64,000 bases of DNA from Anseranas semipalmata. Taxonomy: Eukaryota > Chordata > Aves > Anseriformes > Anseranatidae. Below the pieces are notes generated by a model that was not told where the DNA came from, ran no database searches, and saw nothing but the letters and a program-made list of their open reading frames with translations. A program made the position numbers and the translations under genes. The stretch covers positions 300,392-364,391 of the forward strand of contig VXAA01003392.1 of the NCBI GenBank assembly GCA_013399115.1. The letters run 5' to 3'. This document shows, piece by piece, positions 1 to 12,720 of the stretch. Each line of letters opens with the position of its first letter. Position 1 is the stretch's first letter.

Positions 1-602
1 ATTCAGCGGTGCACATGTCACAGTGAAGTTGCCCATGAAGGCTGACCGATGGCAGATTTGACACAGATGATTCCTTTCTATAGCATTGTTGGGCAGTAAA
101 GAGCAAGAACATATGGGCCAACTTTATGCTGCATTGACTATTCAATACTGTATATTCTTCTTTTTTTCTGAATAGGACTTGATGCAGCGTTTCCTGGAGA
201 AAAAATAAAATAACCTTCCTTAAACTCCTGATTTGTTTTTGCACTTTCTACTGCAATCTCAGTGATGTTTCAAGACACTTTTGTCAGTTACACCTCAACA
301 GCTTTATTGCTGTGTGCTTAATGCTGATATGTGTAGTTTATGATTGTACTGCATTACTGTGCTTGACAGGGATAATGAACTTTAAAGATGTACTATTGAG
401 TTCAGCAAACCTAAGAGATAAATGTAGGCCTTTAATATGATCTGCAGAAAAAAAAATGGAGAAGTATAGCAGAGATCCTGTTAGAAAATTCTGCTCTGAA
501 ATCTTCCCTTTCAAGTTTTATTAAATACACTTATGTTTAATTTAACGTTTTAGCTATTTTGATTTCCTAGTAAGCTCATTTTTGAATACTTATATTTTTT
601 AG
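1..602 (+). other. UHRF1BP1L: Intron of UHRF1BP1L (3' part)
   Basis: AT-rich sequence upstream of the first recognisable exon. It ends in a T-rich tract and an AG acceptor at 601-602. I looked for an additional coding exon here and found no open stretch with good splice borders that resembled the protein. No repeat was recognised. Confidence 0.6.
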
Positions 603-711
603 GATGATAGTCCACGTGAAAATCTCAAGGCATCTGAGCTAGTACCCATAAAACTACATATTGACATACTCTGGATAGAAAGAAATGATGATGGCTCTTT
701 TTTCATTAGAG
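603..711 (+). CDS. UHRF1BP1L: UHRF1BP1L (BLTP3B/SHIP164) internal exon, third from last
   Basis: Exon of 109 nt with a polypyrimidine-AG acceptor immediately before it and a GT donor at 712. Read from base 603 it is open throughout (36 codons plus one base) and starts DDSPRENLKASELVPIKLHI, continuing with an ILWIER...SFFIR segment; I recognise this as the C-terminal part of the protein. UHRF1BP1L is a VPS13-like (chorein family) bridge lipid-transfer protein that acts on endosome-Golgi traffic and binds syntaxin-6. The lipid-transfer groove lies far N-terminal, outside this window. The leftover G at 711 joins AC at 3256 to make GAC (Asp), so the phase across the intron is consistent. Identification is from memory of the family, not a search. 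Confidence 0.85.
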
Positions 712-3255
712 GTTTGTATTTTCCTGCCACTGGATATCTCAATATTATAATCTAATTATTAGTAATACTGGTTTTTTTTTGTTTGAGTAGATGTGTCTAA
801 TAATGAAAAGATAACTGATGATAATTTGTGTTAAGTACTGTTGCAGTAAACCTTAATTCTAAGTGTAGTTAGAAGAAAATTACCTTTTTGAATAGTGTAT
901 TGTCTGTGATAACCTACAGCTGAATCAATCTGTGAGAAACAGAAATATGCTTATATCTTCATCAGGGTGTGTTTCATCAGTGCATATCACTTCATCATAA
1001 TAAGTCTCAGATTCTTTCAAGATTGACTAGAAATCAAACAAAAAGTTGCATTTCTTTACAATTAGCCAAGACAGTTATGTGTTGTCAGTGTGTTTTTTGC
1101 GTTACGGGTGGTAGATAGAGCATATTGTAAAACAGAAGATTATCTGAGAAGTCCAAGTAGCTATTTTCAATTCTGTATATTATGGTAGCATCCTGGCAGC
1201 TCATGGCTAGGATTGCACTGAGACTTGTATTTCAAATAGGGATTTAACTTCGTACCTTTCATGAACTGTGTATGCACTTACATTTTTTTCTACATGTATA
1301 GGCAAATACTAATACTGGTGACAAGGCAATACATCTAGAGCTAGAACTTCACTGTTGTCTTTCACAGATATGTCAAAGAATCATGGAGTAATCTTGGTTG
1401 GAAGAAACCTCAGGAGGTCATCTGGTCCTACTCCTTGCGCAAAGCAGGGGCAAATTAGATCAGGTTGCTCAACACCCTGTCCAGTCAAGTTATGAACATC
1501 AGATAGGGGATTTCACAACCTGTCCTAGTTCTTGACCACCCTTATGGTTAATTTCTTTTAGTAATGCCTAATTGGAATTTCCTTTGTTGCAGCTCATGTC
1601 TCTTGCCTCCTGTCCTACCACTTTGAGCCCAGAGGTGCTTGAGGACTTCCCTAACACTTCTGGGAAGTCTGGTCCATCTTCTCAATACCCTTCCGCTAGG
1701 CAGGCAAAGGTAGCTTACAGATCACCCTGTAGCTTTCTAATCTTCAGATTTCACAAGCACGTTTCTCTTAACCCCTTATTTGTACATCATGTGCTGCTGG
1801 CCTCAGTCATCTTGGTGGTCCTCTGCTGTAATTATCTTTCTACACTGGAGAATCCAGAACTGGATTCAGTACTCTAGATGTGGTCTTACTGCTGCTGAGT
1901 ATAGGGAGGGATAATAACTTCCTTTATCTGGTCATCTACACCCTTGGTAGTGTAGCCTGTATGTGGTTGATCTTGGCTGTGAGAGCTCGCTGCTGACTTA
2001 TGTTCAACTTCTTGCTCACCAAGACCTACATATTGTTTCCTGTAATGTTGCTTTCTGTCCCCTTGGTCCCCATCCTGTAGTGAAGCAAGAGGTTATTTAC
2101 TCACAGCTGCAGGACTTCACACGTTAGCAGAATTTCATGAGACTCCAGTCAGACTATTTCTCCAGCATGTTCAGTTCCCTTTGAAGAACAGCCTTGCTCT
2201 CCAGTGTGTCAGTCACTTACCCATTGGTTTGGCGTTGTTCACACACTTTGTAGAGGGTGCACCCACCCCTTCATCCAGGCCCTTAATAAATTAATCTGAC
2301 AATATGCGATGTATTGTATGACTTGAGAAAGAGAAGGCTACAGCATGATCTTAATACCACCTTCGACTACCTAATGGGAGGGTATAGCAAAGATGGGCCA
2401 GGCTTCTCAGAGATGCATGGTGTCGTGACCTGTTTGTATTTTAATTTCTTCACATTATCTAATACACCGAACATCTTTAAATGCTTGAACAATGCATTTT
2501 GGTCATCTTGAGATACTAGACATTGGAGGAAATAGTAATTTAACAAGAAAATCTAGATGGATTTTTTTTTTAAAGAGGACTTTTAGACTACTAAGAATGG
2601 TGCCCTCATTTTACCCTTGGTGTACAGCAGTATATTTTAATAAATGTTATACTGCAGTACAGTTATAAATGCTAGAAGGTTTCCTTAGGGGCAAGTCTTT
2701 TATTTTCTAATTTAAAAACTTTGATTCTGCAGGCTTATCTCACTGTCTTCAAATATAAATGCAGTCCTCAGATCTGATTTGGACCTGCAGACATTACTGC
2801 AGTAGCAATATTAATGCTTCTCAAACTTGTGCTCCCCTTCCCCCCCGGTTTCAATGCATGTTCTAGGCATCTGATAATGAAGATGGGAAATAGGTAATTA
2901 TTCAGATAGGCTTTCTGAATTGCAAGCTCTATTGTCTTTGTTGTATAGCTAATTACTGAGAATACATATTCTGTGATGATGATAGCAGTCAGTATAAAAA
3001 TATGATAATTTTCTTCAAGCTGGAAGATGCACATATTGTTTCTTCTCACGCCTCCTTTCCTTTCTTTTTTCCTCCAAGAGGGTATATGATGTTTGTTTAT
3101 TTTAAATTTTGTATTTGATTTTGGAAGGTAAATACAGACATGCCTAATATTGCAAGTGTATTTGCTTTTAATTTAATGCTGATGAGAATTAAACTTTATA
3201 TATAAAAAAAAAGACAATCCTAAATGTTACTCTCAACTATCTTTCTGTGATATAG
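712..3255 (+). other. UHRF1BP1L: Intron of UHRF1BP1L
   Basis: Phase-1 intron with GT at 712 and AG at 3254-3255. Its middle (1377-2300) is a CR1 fragment in the opposite orientation. The remainder is AT-rich single-copy sequence in which I see nothing else. Confidence 0.8.
1377..2300 (-). mobile_element. CR1 LINE fragment, 3' end, antisense to UHRF1BP1L
   Basis: The plus strand reads as the complement of an avian CR1 3' region. The terminal agaatcat motif is at 1377, followed by ggttggaag, the 'ggtcatctggtcctact' block, then segments corresponding to 'tggattcagtactctag', 'ttgatcttggctgtgagagc' and 'gttcaacttcttgctcacca'. Divergence is moderate with several small gaps, so this is an old copy, 5'-truncated as most CR1 insertions are. 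The 101-aa open frame at 1572-1877 is an accident on the non-coding strand. The far boundary (2300) is approximate. Confidence 0.85.
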
Positions 3256-3425
3256 ACAATCAAAGAGTAAATGATGTGTCAAAGATGAAGAATTCAAGCA
3301 GTGCGTTGCAGCAAGCAGCTAGACCTGCCAGACTTGAAACACAGGACCAAGCCACACAGACTACTTGTGAAATTCCCAGACCTTCTAAATCAAGCAATGA
3401 TTCAGCTGACTTCCTCAAAAACGAG
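3256..3425 (+). CDS. UHRF1BP1L: UHRF1BP1L (BLTP3B/SHIP164) internal exon, second from last
   Basis: Exon of 170 nt, acceptor tatag at 3251-3255 and donor gt at 3426. In the frame set by the previous exon it gives DNQRVNDVSKMKNSSSALQQ, then AARPARLETQDQATQTTCE and a Ser/Asn-rich linker ending DFLKNE, with no stop and ending on a complete codon. The segment is polar and low in hydrophobic residues, so probably a flexible linker between the folded region and the C-terminal coiled coil. The ATG at 3276 is internal, not a start. The reverse frame here (3260-3442) is a shadow. Confidence 0.87.
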
Positions 3426-4151
3426 GTATTGAGAATCCCCACCCCAAGTTGCTACAGTCATTGATCGTCACAATTGTTAGATTATCTGGGGGTGGGCTGG
3501 GGGGTTACTTCTGTTTAGAAATCTGTTTGAGCTGGAAACTATCAACTACAGATAATATAGTATGGTTCAGTACATAGGCATGCAAAATAAATTTAATACT
3601 ACTTTCTAAATAGGGTGGTAATACACTGCAGACTAATTCTTCCCCCTTATATTAGATGGAGTTTTATGAAGGAGCAAGTCACAAACTATGCAATACCCCT
3701 CTCTCCCTTCTCCCCATCTCCCTGATCCCTGTACAGCACAACTGCCAGAGGTGAAGGACTAGACTATTAGGTCAGGTCCTTAGTAATCTGTCGGTCATAC
3801 CTGGATTTTGAATTGATGGTGAAAAAATTCACACATCACTTTGGTTTTATTTCCCACTGGATAAGAATCCATTCCTAGGCCTTAGAACCTAGTGTCATTT
3901 CCACTCCACTCCAGGATGGAAATGGCATAACTAAAACATTGAGTCCAGGGTGTCTTGCCTTTTGAGCTATCTGCATCAATTCTCTCCATGTTCCACTGTC
4001 ATTACCTAGAAGTCAGTCAGCTGGCCCCAGCAAACCTGCCCCAGGCAATGACTGCAACCACTGGTGTATACTATTTTCAAAGTTACTGTAATGAAAAAAG
4101 TTGACGGTATGCAGGAATATTAATAACATGTTTCTAACCTGATCATTTCAG
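3426..4151 (+). other. UHRF1BP1L: Last intron of UHRF1BP1L
   Basis: Phase-0 intron, GT at 3426, acceptor 'gatcatttcag' ending at 4151. Contains a short G-rich stretch at about 3488-3506 and a C/T-rich stretch near 3697-3730; no recognised repeat. Confidence 0.8.
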
Positions 4152-4277
4152 CTTATTGAAGAAAATGAATGTCTCAAACAGGAACTAGCCAAAACTAAAA
4201 TGGCTCTAGCTGAGGTCCAAATGGAAAAAGATGCCCTGCTTCATCGTATAAAGAAGATGAATGTTGATCATCAGTAG
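4152..4277 (+). CDS. UHRF1BP1L: UHRF1BP1L (BLTP3B/SHIP164) terminal coding exon
   Basis: Terminal exon. Continuing in phase 0 it reads [20 protein letters not shown], then [16 protein letters not shown] and a short tail NVDHQ, with TAG at 4275-4277. Leu/Ile/Met spacing and dense Glu/Lys make this an obvious C-terminal coiled coil; in this family that region mediates protein-protein contacts. Only the last 41 residues are encoded here. The three exons in the window together give about 134 residues of a protein that is roughly 1,400-1,500 residues long. No frame damage is visible, so the gene appears intact at its 3' end. Confidence 0.9.
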   Translation, partial: LIEENECLKQELAKTKMALAEVQMEKDALLHRIKKMNVDHQ

Positions 4278-4440
4278 GACAACGTTTTGTTGGTGTGAGG
4301 CATCAACAGAACTTAGGGTGATTGCAGCATCAGAAGTACTGTTTGTGAATTGCTGGAAGACGTGGCTATTTTTTTTGTCAGACAAAATTTTCTCATCACA
4401 AACAAAATGTTTGTGAAATAGTTACTATTCTGAAATTATC

Positions 4441-4446
4441 ATTAAA
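4441..4446 (+). terminator. UHRF1BP1L: Candidate poly(A) signal ATTAAA (proximal)
   Basis: ATTAAA 164 nt after the stop codon, followed within 20 nt by a T-rich stretch. It is the common variant hexamer, and the position would give a short 3' UTR. Confidence 0.4.
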
Positions 4447-5402
4447 CATTGTAACTTTTTTCAGCCTGTTTTAAACCGAAATGACTTTGGAGAAATCAGT
4501 TTATACTGTACTTTATTAATTTACTGAAGAAAAAAATCACATCATCTACTTTTAATATTATCAAAAGAGATGTTATTTTTCAAATGTTTTTTGAAAAGTG
4601 GATGGCTCAGCAATGAAAGAAGGTGCCTAGCTGCATAACTGAGTAAGATGTACCATGCCTCATTAACAAACTATACCTCTGTTTGTTAAGATTATGTTGT
4701 TCTATTATTACCAGAAGGTGTCTACATAGGAGGTTACATTTGCACTATGAAGATATGGGTTAGATCCTCTAGAATAGTATAGCTACTGAAAATTAAAATA
4801 ATAGCCCTAAACTGGCCCTAAATTCAGTGGAATTTGCCCAGAGAGGATTTTAAGAATAATCCTCTGGTGCTATAGAGTTCCATATACCCTTTCCACATGC
4901 GCTCCTAAAATACCACAGTAAATGCTGGAGAAATTAAGAGGGCATACTACTGGGCTTTCCTCCTGCATGAAAGTCCACTACATCTATACAGCTGGTCTAA
5001 TTTAGACATTCACACATTTGATTTTCTCTCTCTGTGATGAGGAGATAGCCCTGCAGTAGGATCCAGCAGTTTGTGAAGGGTGAGATTTTGAGCCATTTTG
5101 CTTCCATGTCTGATTCTGCGCACTCCATCAGACATGCCCAAGGGTTTGGTCCAGTGTATTTAAATATGTAATGTCAATGCTTGTTGGGGGGTGAGGGTGG
5201 GGGTGGAAATTCCTACAGGGATTCATTAATTGTATATTGCTTTTTTGATTATATATATACATATATATTAAAAAAAAAAGCTTTAGAGAATCATTTAATT
5301 ACCCTATGAAATTGTGAGATTACATGAGATGTAATTATACAATTTAAACCATGGGTGATTTGTACAAATTAAACAATTTTCAGCTAAAAACTGGTACAGA
5401 TG

Positions 5403-5412
5403 AATAAATAAA
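5403..5412 (+). terminator. UHRF1BP1L: Candidate poly(A) signal, two overlapping AATAAA (distal)
   Basis: Overlapping AATAAA hexamers at 5403-5408 and 5407-5412, with 'agtgtgcttc' about 30 nt downstream as a possible GU-rich element. This would define a 3' UTR of about 1.15 kb. Confidence 0.4.
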
Positions 5413-7342
5413 AAAGCACAACACTGTAAAAGAGAATATCAGTGTGCTTCTAAACAAGTTCAGAAACAACATACGAAAACATACATGCCCGTAAGGGGTT
5501 GTTTTTGCTAGAAGTAAAAATGATTGAATAATTTAACTAGTGACCTTGAATCTGACAACTACAAATATTTTAATTACTACCACAATTGTTTCTGCTCCAT
5601 AGGATGTTTGAGGGAAGTTTTGTTTGTAGATATGCAGATAAAACTCAAAAAATATTTAGTATCCTATGGTTTGACTTTGCATATTTAGGCTATCAAACTA
5701 GTTTTAATTAAACTAATTTTCATTAGAACTTTTTGGAGGACACAAAATTTTCACTGCTGTAAATAGTTATTGGAAGTATGTAATTTTAATCAGGGACTCG
5801 ATGGAAGAACTGGTTCAGGCACTATTTAAAAGCCTGCCTCCCAAAGCCCTAGTTGAAACTTCCTTTATTACCCACAGAAACTTTTTTCTTATTCTGAGTA
5901 AGATGAAAAATATGCACAAGACTGTTTCTAAGAGAGAAACTTAATATGTATATTTCAAAAAGGTATTTGAGACAACACAGTATTAAATATGGGTAGTCCA
6001 ATTTATCACAAATGTCATGTCATATTCAGGGGAGGAGTTCTCAACTGGTTGAATTCTGATTGGTACTGTCAAAGTCAGTAATTCTAATGCGGCTTACCCC
6101 TGCCAAGACCTAGCTAGAATTATTCTAAAGAAAAGAATGTATGGAGTGGTTAGTAGCATGTTGCTGGAATAATATGTTGAGACTTGTTTAATTTTTAAAA
6201 AGAAATAAACAGCAATATTGAACACCTCTTCCTTGTTACTGCACAAGCTAGTACCTGCTTCTGTTAGCAAAAGAAAAACGAAAAAACCCACAACCCAAAA
6301 CAGCTCTTTCCAGTACAGATGTAGAAATTCTGGGTATCATTTTCTTGTACTTCATTGGAATTAAATACATTTCTCTTCAGGGCAGTTTAGTAGTAATGAG
6401 CATAATATGTGGACAGTCAGAAGAGGATTGTGCTTGGCTGTGGATCCGACACTACTGAGAGTGATAGTACTGTGTCACTCTGAAGTGAGTTTTGCTGTTG
6501 AAAAAGTACAAAGGGAAAGAGTTTTATTAATGTTTGAAAGTGTGAAGTTAAGCTAAGCTTTATTAGGTTATCCTAAAAATAGTGATTAAAGATCTTGGAC
6601 TAAATAAAAAGGTTTAATTCATTCTCAGGGCTCTGCTAGTGTTCATAACCTCCTTAAATCCTACCTGTGAAATGTGTACCATCCGTAGAGCCTCTTGAAT
6701 GAATCATGGCCTTTTATTCCACAGAGAACAGTATGGAACTGTTTGGAGAACTTCAATGTATGCAGAAAACTCACTCCATAAGGCTTGTGGGCAAACTGTT
6801 ACCAAGTTTTATTTTACGTTTTCTGTGGAAATTTAAACTGGTCTACACATTAGTTTAACACTCATTCAACTTGTTTAGAAATACTGTTCTAAAGTCTAAC
6901 AAAATGTCAACTTAGCTCACCTTGAGGAGGCTGTGCCCTTTCTCAAGCAAAGTCATTGAATCATTTGGCATGCGTTGTTCCAGTCCTCACATTAACTCTT
7001 AACATATTGACAAGCACCAATTTTAAATTGGTTATATAGCCTTACAGAATTGCTTGTAAAATGCCTGTTGGAGAGGCAGTGTTGTGTAGATCCTGACTGT
7101 TCTCTGATGTCCCTGTTCCTGCTTCAGGGCAGTAGCCATGCCAGTCCTTGGATTAAATCCACCATGGCCTTTGGCAGAGGGGACCGTGGTACTGGCTGGG
7201 AGGGAACTGCATTTTTTTTCCTGCCTACCTCCATTTTCTCTGGTCCCATTAGTCATGTCTGTTTATTTGTAAGCTGTCTCCCCTAGGAATTGACTTAGAG
7301 GCATAAGCGGGAATCATAATTGATCTCTAAAGGATAATTGCT

Positions 7343-7380
7343 AGCTACGAAACATTTCCGAAGCTACAGAACATTTCCGA
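7343..7380. repeat. 19-bp tandem duplication
   Basis: Two adjacent 19-bp units, agctacgaaacatttccga and agctacagaacatttccga, differing at two bases. Intergenic; no known function. Confidence 0.85.
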
Positions 7381-9642
7381 AGGTGATGGTTACCTTTCTT
7401 TAGTCATAATGCGTGTAAGGGGAACGTGATGATAAAGGTAAAAACTTCTGTCAAGCATCTACAATTCCAAGAGTACAAAATGTGCCAATGCATTGCAGAA
7501 GCAAACAGCTCAAAGTGACCAGATTTGGGGTAAGTAAAGATGGAGAAAACAGTTTCTATATAAAAATGTGCTCATATTGGTCTAGTTCTAAAAGCATTCA
7601 TCACAAAATGCTTGAAGTAGATTTTAAGCTCCCTGTTGCTATCTGTGAATTTTGGAGAATACTTCGGATTCTGATTCAGCCATTGGTTTAAACTAATGTC
7701 TTTTCATCTGTTGTAGGAACTAAAAATGACCTTGCTAATATGTCAAGTAGCAACGAAGTGGGTACTTGCTGAGAAACCTGCTAATTCATCCTTCCCAGTA
7801 GGGAAATGAGCTTTTCATCAGCACTGCCATACAACCTTATCTTTTTCTCTTCTAACCAGTACCACTTCACTTTAGCTGACAGCTTTTGAACAGCAGCCCC
7901 ATTTCCTCTGCCTCCGTTCAGAGACCGATCATTGTGAACCTTGTAGCTTTGCACGGCTGAAGCACATCTCTAATGCTTAGAGGCAATCACACGGCTTCTA
8001 ATGGTGCAGGCAATTTGCCCCAAGGTGCACACTATTTAGTTTTGTGGCAATGTACCTCCTGATCTTGTATTACTTATTAACCGCATGGAATCTGAAAGCA
8101 TGATCAGCACAAAGATCAGGTTAATCAGTAGCAGGTGATCCAAAGGATGCGTAGGAAAAGATTACCAGCAACGGTCTTTTGCTGGAGGAACAAAACTGTT
8201 TCTCAGTCAAATTAAGAAAAATCATCAATCTTAAGGTTAATAATAAGTAGGAGTTGTGTAGTCACAGTTCTTACTATGTACTTTTTTTTTAGCATTCTTA
8301 TGGAAGAACTTAAAATCTCCTAAAATGATTTTCTTTTCGAAATATAAGTGAATTATTTAAATGTGATGGTCTCCTCAGTGCAACTACAGGACCAAACCTG
8401 TTGCCACTTCACTTTACAAGCTTCAAGCAGTTCAAACTTCTTCATGAGTGTAAGCAAGGATTAGACATTTTAGCTTTAAATTGTCTGGCTACTAATTTAA
8501 ATCTTTGCTTATTGGCTAATGTGGATTTTGGATATGAAAAATCAGAACAATTTTATGAAAGACGTATTTTTGGAACACTCTAAAATGAAGATTTTTTTTT
8601 TCTTTTTTGCACGTTGCAGCTTCTCAAATACTATAGAACATCTTTCAAGTATGTCACACTACTTTGCTAGCTGAAACAAATTGCAGAAAGCGAGTCTTCA
8701 AAAAACAGCTGAACTCTCTTAATAGCCTGTGTTCTTACCCAAAAGAATGGGAAACTTCTGCATTCCAAAGAGAGAACTCTCTCACATTGCCAGCTACTTA
8801 AATAGGTAAACATTAACTTTGCTAAAAAGGCATTTTGGTTTTTATCTGTCACTGCCCAAACTGCACCTAACCAGTTGCATGAAAGCATCTCTATTTTATT
8901 ATTTCTTCACTATCCCCTGCTTTTCTGTTGCTGTCACTCTTTAACAGGAGCAGAGGTGGGGTATATGTGTTTCCTAAAGCTTTTCCCATGTAATTCCAGT
9001 GTTAAATCTTACATTGTCTAAGAATTTCTGAGGGCGTAATTTTGGAGATAAAAATAAGTTGCATCACAACCAGGTAAGGAGCTACTGAAAACGCCGACTG
9101 CCTTGTATAGTATGTGGGGTAAGGAGTAATGCTGTGCCTTCTGTGAGAGTAAGCTGGTAGTGTGGGGGTGCATGAACTGGTTAATGCAGCTCTAGGTTTG
9201 GGGAGGTCTGAAGGCACCATGACTTGACTTGAGCTGGATGACTGGTAAGCATCTCGAACATTTGATAGACACATGCACAGATGAGTATTTCAGGGGTGGT
9301 AGTGTGAGCTGGTAAGGGCTGGATAACGAATGAACCTCTAAACAGTTTATCTGTGGAATAAATCTGGATATCTTCACATTGTCTCCAAACCTCAGTAAAC
9401 CAGTACCATGGAAGGTGCAACTGTCATAAATTTCACAGTGTAATTACATTGTACTAGTAACTATTGCAGCTTTTGAGCACTGGGAAATATTTTTGCAATA
9501 AGAATTATCATATTGAAGTGTATGATGATCACTGTTATAAGAGAAATAATGCTTACCAGCTCTCAGAATTCTGATTTTTTTCATTCATTTTCCTTTTAAG
9601 CACGAATAAAACATGGTGAGCAGGACTGTCCTCACCTAGCTA

Positions 9643-9656
9643 CCGCTAGATGGCAG
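9643..9656 (+). promoter_or_regulatory. CTCF-like binding motif
   Basis: CCGCTAGATGGCAG matches the core vertebrate CTCF pattern (CCASYAGRKGGCRS) at 13 of 14 positions; the single difference, A to G at the third position, is common in real sites. It lies between the end of UHRF1BP1L and the ANKS1B promoter, where a domain boundary would be plausible. Occupancy cannot be judged from sequence. Confidence 0.5.
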
Positions 9657-12600
9657 TCCAAGAAGTCACTTGTAGCTTCATTTCCGTCTGGGTACCAGTC
9701 TGCCTTGTGTCTCGACTCATGAACAGCCTCATTAAACTGGAAAATGTCAGGATACACATTTGGAGATTTTACAAACTTTTGACGATTACTTTCATAACAC
9801 GATTTTAAGTCAGGCTTTTTTGACTTTTATTTTAGATAGCTTATCTTTGTTTGTACTGCCTTCTTTACTGCCTGAGCACTTAAAAGAAAGATTTTATTTC
9901 TCCCTTTTATGTTTGCCCTTTATATTAAAATGTTCATCGTGTTTGTAGTGCTTCATCATTATCTGTTAAAATAGAAAGTTTTGGATTTTTTTTCTATTTT
10001 TCCTAGGATTGTGTAGATGAACAACTTCACCTTGACATCACCAATTTATTTGTTCAATTATCTTGCTAACTAGAAAACCTCAGGTTTTATTTATTCATTT
10101 TTAGTAAATGGAGCATATATAGAGGTTTTCTGTGTTTTGGGGGAATAACCGTATGTAATCCCTTACAAATGCTTACCTTACCCACCTTCACCAGATGGTA
10201 ATCGAACAAGATAGTTTATATTAACACTGTAGTGTGTGATCTGGAGGCATGTCTTTTTATATCCTGTTCAGCTTTCCAAAAAACTTACAGGCAGAATGAC
10301 TAAGCAGAGAGAAAAGCAATCTATATAAAATTTACTGTAGGAACGGGGCCACTTTATTTTTGTCAAATAGTTGGAGAAAATAACATAGCAAGCAGATGTC
10401 TTTTCATTCCACTGGAATCTTAATGTGGTTTGTTCCTTCCATTTTTTTTCTTTTGATTTTAAGTAAGACACTGCAGTTGAGGATAGGTATGATGGAGAGT
10501 TTGTTTTTAAGGTGTCATGCTGCAATGCCACATAGCAGAACATGTTGCAGAATACTGGTCACCAATGCAATCACAGCCACTTACCTGAACTGAATTTGGT
10601 GTAGAAGTGAGGCAACCCTGATCAAACTTAGCAGGAAAAATCCTGAAAAATCATTTACATCTCAAACAAGATTCAATATTTGTGTGCTAGAAAACATTCA
10701 CCCCAAAAAATCTATTTTCAGACTTCTTCAGTACAATAGCTTTCTTAAAAATTATAATAAAACATCATCCCCAGCATTTTGTTACTTATCCAGGAGTAAT
10801 GCAAGAAATATGGTAAGTTGCAAACAGTCATTGAGAAATTCTTTAAAGCAGAATCAGACCTGTTTGCTTTACCTGCATCCTAAATCCTCCTAAATCACTA
10901 ACTGCTGGCAACGAGTAACTCTCGAGGAAAGTTGCAAGTTAAAAGTTTCCAACTCCTATTCATCTGAAGACATATCTGAGAGAGTTCATGACCTGAATGG
11001 TGAGGCTCTTAAACCTTCCTTTGCAGTTATCAGCAGTACTTTCAGCTTATGCCACAGGAAAGTATTCCTTCAAAGTCATACCGCTAAGAAGATTTTAAAA
11101 GACCCTGTGAAATGGAACTCAAGAAAATGTTTCAGCAGGAGCAGACAATGCAGTTTCTCTTCTTCTATGCCATTATGCAAAACGTGCACTCTCTTCAGCT
11201 CCGTTAAGTCACTGCTGTCAGGAAAGGGGAAAAGGAGTATTTGAAGTAAGTGCAGAGAAAACAATGCATTAGAACTAATTCTGGGTAACTTATTTAAGAA
11301 AACTTGTTCCTGTCTGGCTGAGTAGTTGTCGTCCTTAAGGTCACTGTGATTGCCTTTAAGTCTACAGGTGCTTAGTCAAAAGCAAGGGTTTTACCTAGCA
11401 GTAGTTAGTGATTTATAGGCAGTAACAGTTTTTTTTTTTTTTTTTCCATGTGGTGATAGAAACTTTTACATGCAGCAACACCATAAGGTACGTACTAGCT
11501 GGCTACTAACTGAAAAACACTGCCATTAGAGTATCGCTGCCGTGATTTCCCACTTTGCTGACGTCCCTTCACTTTCAGGCCACTTGCAAACTTATGCTAA
11601 TCGGTATAACCTACTTAAAGTGAGACATAAGAACAAGAGGAGACTTCAGCACATCAGGTAGTGTTTCTGAGAGCTCTCCCACAGTGCGGGGCCAGCCAGA
11701 AGAAGCCGAGACTCCCAGGCAGAGGAGGCGAAGTGTTCTTGCTGGTGGAAGTTAGCTGAGGCAGCGCCTGCTTAAAAAGGAGGAGGCAGAGCTGAGGCTC
11801 GAACGCATCCTAAGCATGATGTACGCTTTCAGTACAACCATCCTAACAGTAATCTTCCCTGTGAGAAATACGGAGCGATATTAAAGAAGATAAGGAAGTA
11901 GAAAACAGAATTTGTATGAAAGGAGGTTTAAAAATTGTAGCAAGAGAGAAATGGGCAATAAATCAAGGCGTGCTGACTACTAAATCGGGGGGTATGAGTG
12001 TTATGAAATTTACCAAAAGATTCAAAATAAGTGGGATAGGTGATTTGATGTAAAAACAGTCCTACATGAAAGAAAAGAAATTGACTTGGCTTATACATTA
12101 AAGCTGAACTGTTGTTTCCTTTCTAAAATGGGGGAGAGCGAGGAGGTGAGGGGAAGCAAATTAGACCATAAACAGGTCTTAGGCTAATGCAGGGTCAGTC
12201 TTCACTGGGATATTGCTCAGAGAAGCAATAGTTTGATGAAATGCAAACATCAAAATAAAACTGGGCAGTTCCATATTTTCCCTTTTCAATTTTACAATTG
12301 TTTTACTGTATCTTCCTCACCATAAAAAGGAATTGTGATAAAATAGTAGTATCACAAGCTCATAAATTTGACATAACAAAACTTATTTTCAAGAAATTAT
12401 ATAGTGCTTGACAGGTTCAGATGCGAACGGAGAAAAAAATAACTGCTGTGATGAATTTTTTTTTTTTATCAGATTTATGTGACTTAAGGATTTTTCTACT
12501 TTAATTATTCACCCTGCTTTAAAACACTTTCACACACTCCTTGTGTTGCATCTCTTTTTGGTGGTGGTGGGGGAAGAGGGGGGTAGAGGGTGGGGATCTA

Positions 12601-12720
12601 AAAATATTTGTGTTAAATTAAATTGCTCTGATTTGCATTATACTTAATTATTTGATTAAACATTATATTGCATTAATTATTGCAGGTTTTTCTAGAATGA
12701 TGTCAGCCTATTTTCATATC
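12601..12720. promoter_or_regulatory. AT-rich cluster with POU octamer and TAAT cores (possible enhancer)
   Basis: Contains a perfect octamer ATTTGCAT at 12631-12638 and several TAAT/ATTA homeodomain cores within 100 bp. Such clusters are common in conserved neural enhancers, but AT-rich DNA yields them by chance too. Confidence 0.2.

Larger units (their letters stand above)
4278..5430 (+). other. UHRF1BP1L: Probable 3' UTR of UHRF1BP1L
   Basis: AT-rich, no long open frame, directly after the stop codon. Candidate poly(A) signals occur at 4441 and again at 5403-5412. The end is uncertain: a short UTR (to about 4465) or a long one (to about 5430) are both possible from sequence alone. A run of alternating AT followed by A10 lies at 5251-5279. 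Confidence 0.5.

Noticed and set aside
1572..1877. 101-codon plus-strand frame
   Set aside because: Lies within an antisense CR1 fragment, on its non-coding strand.
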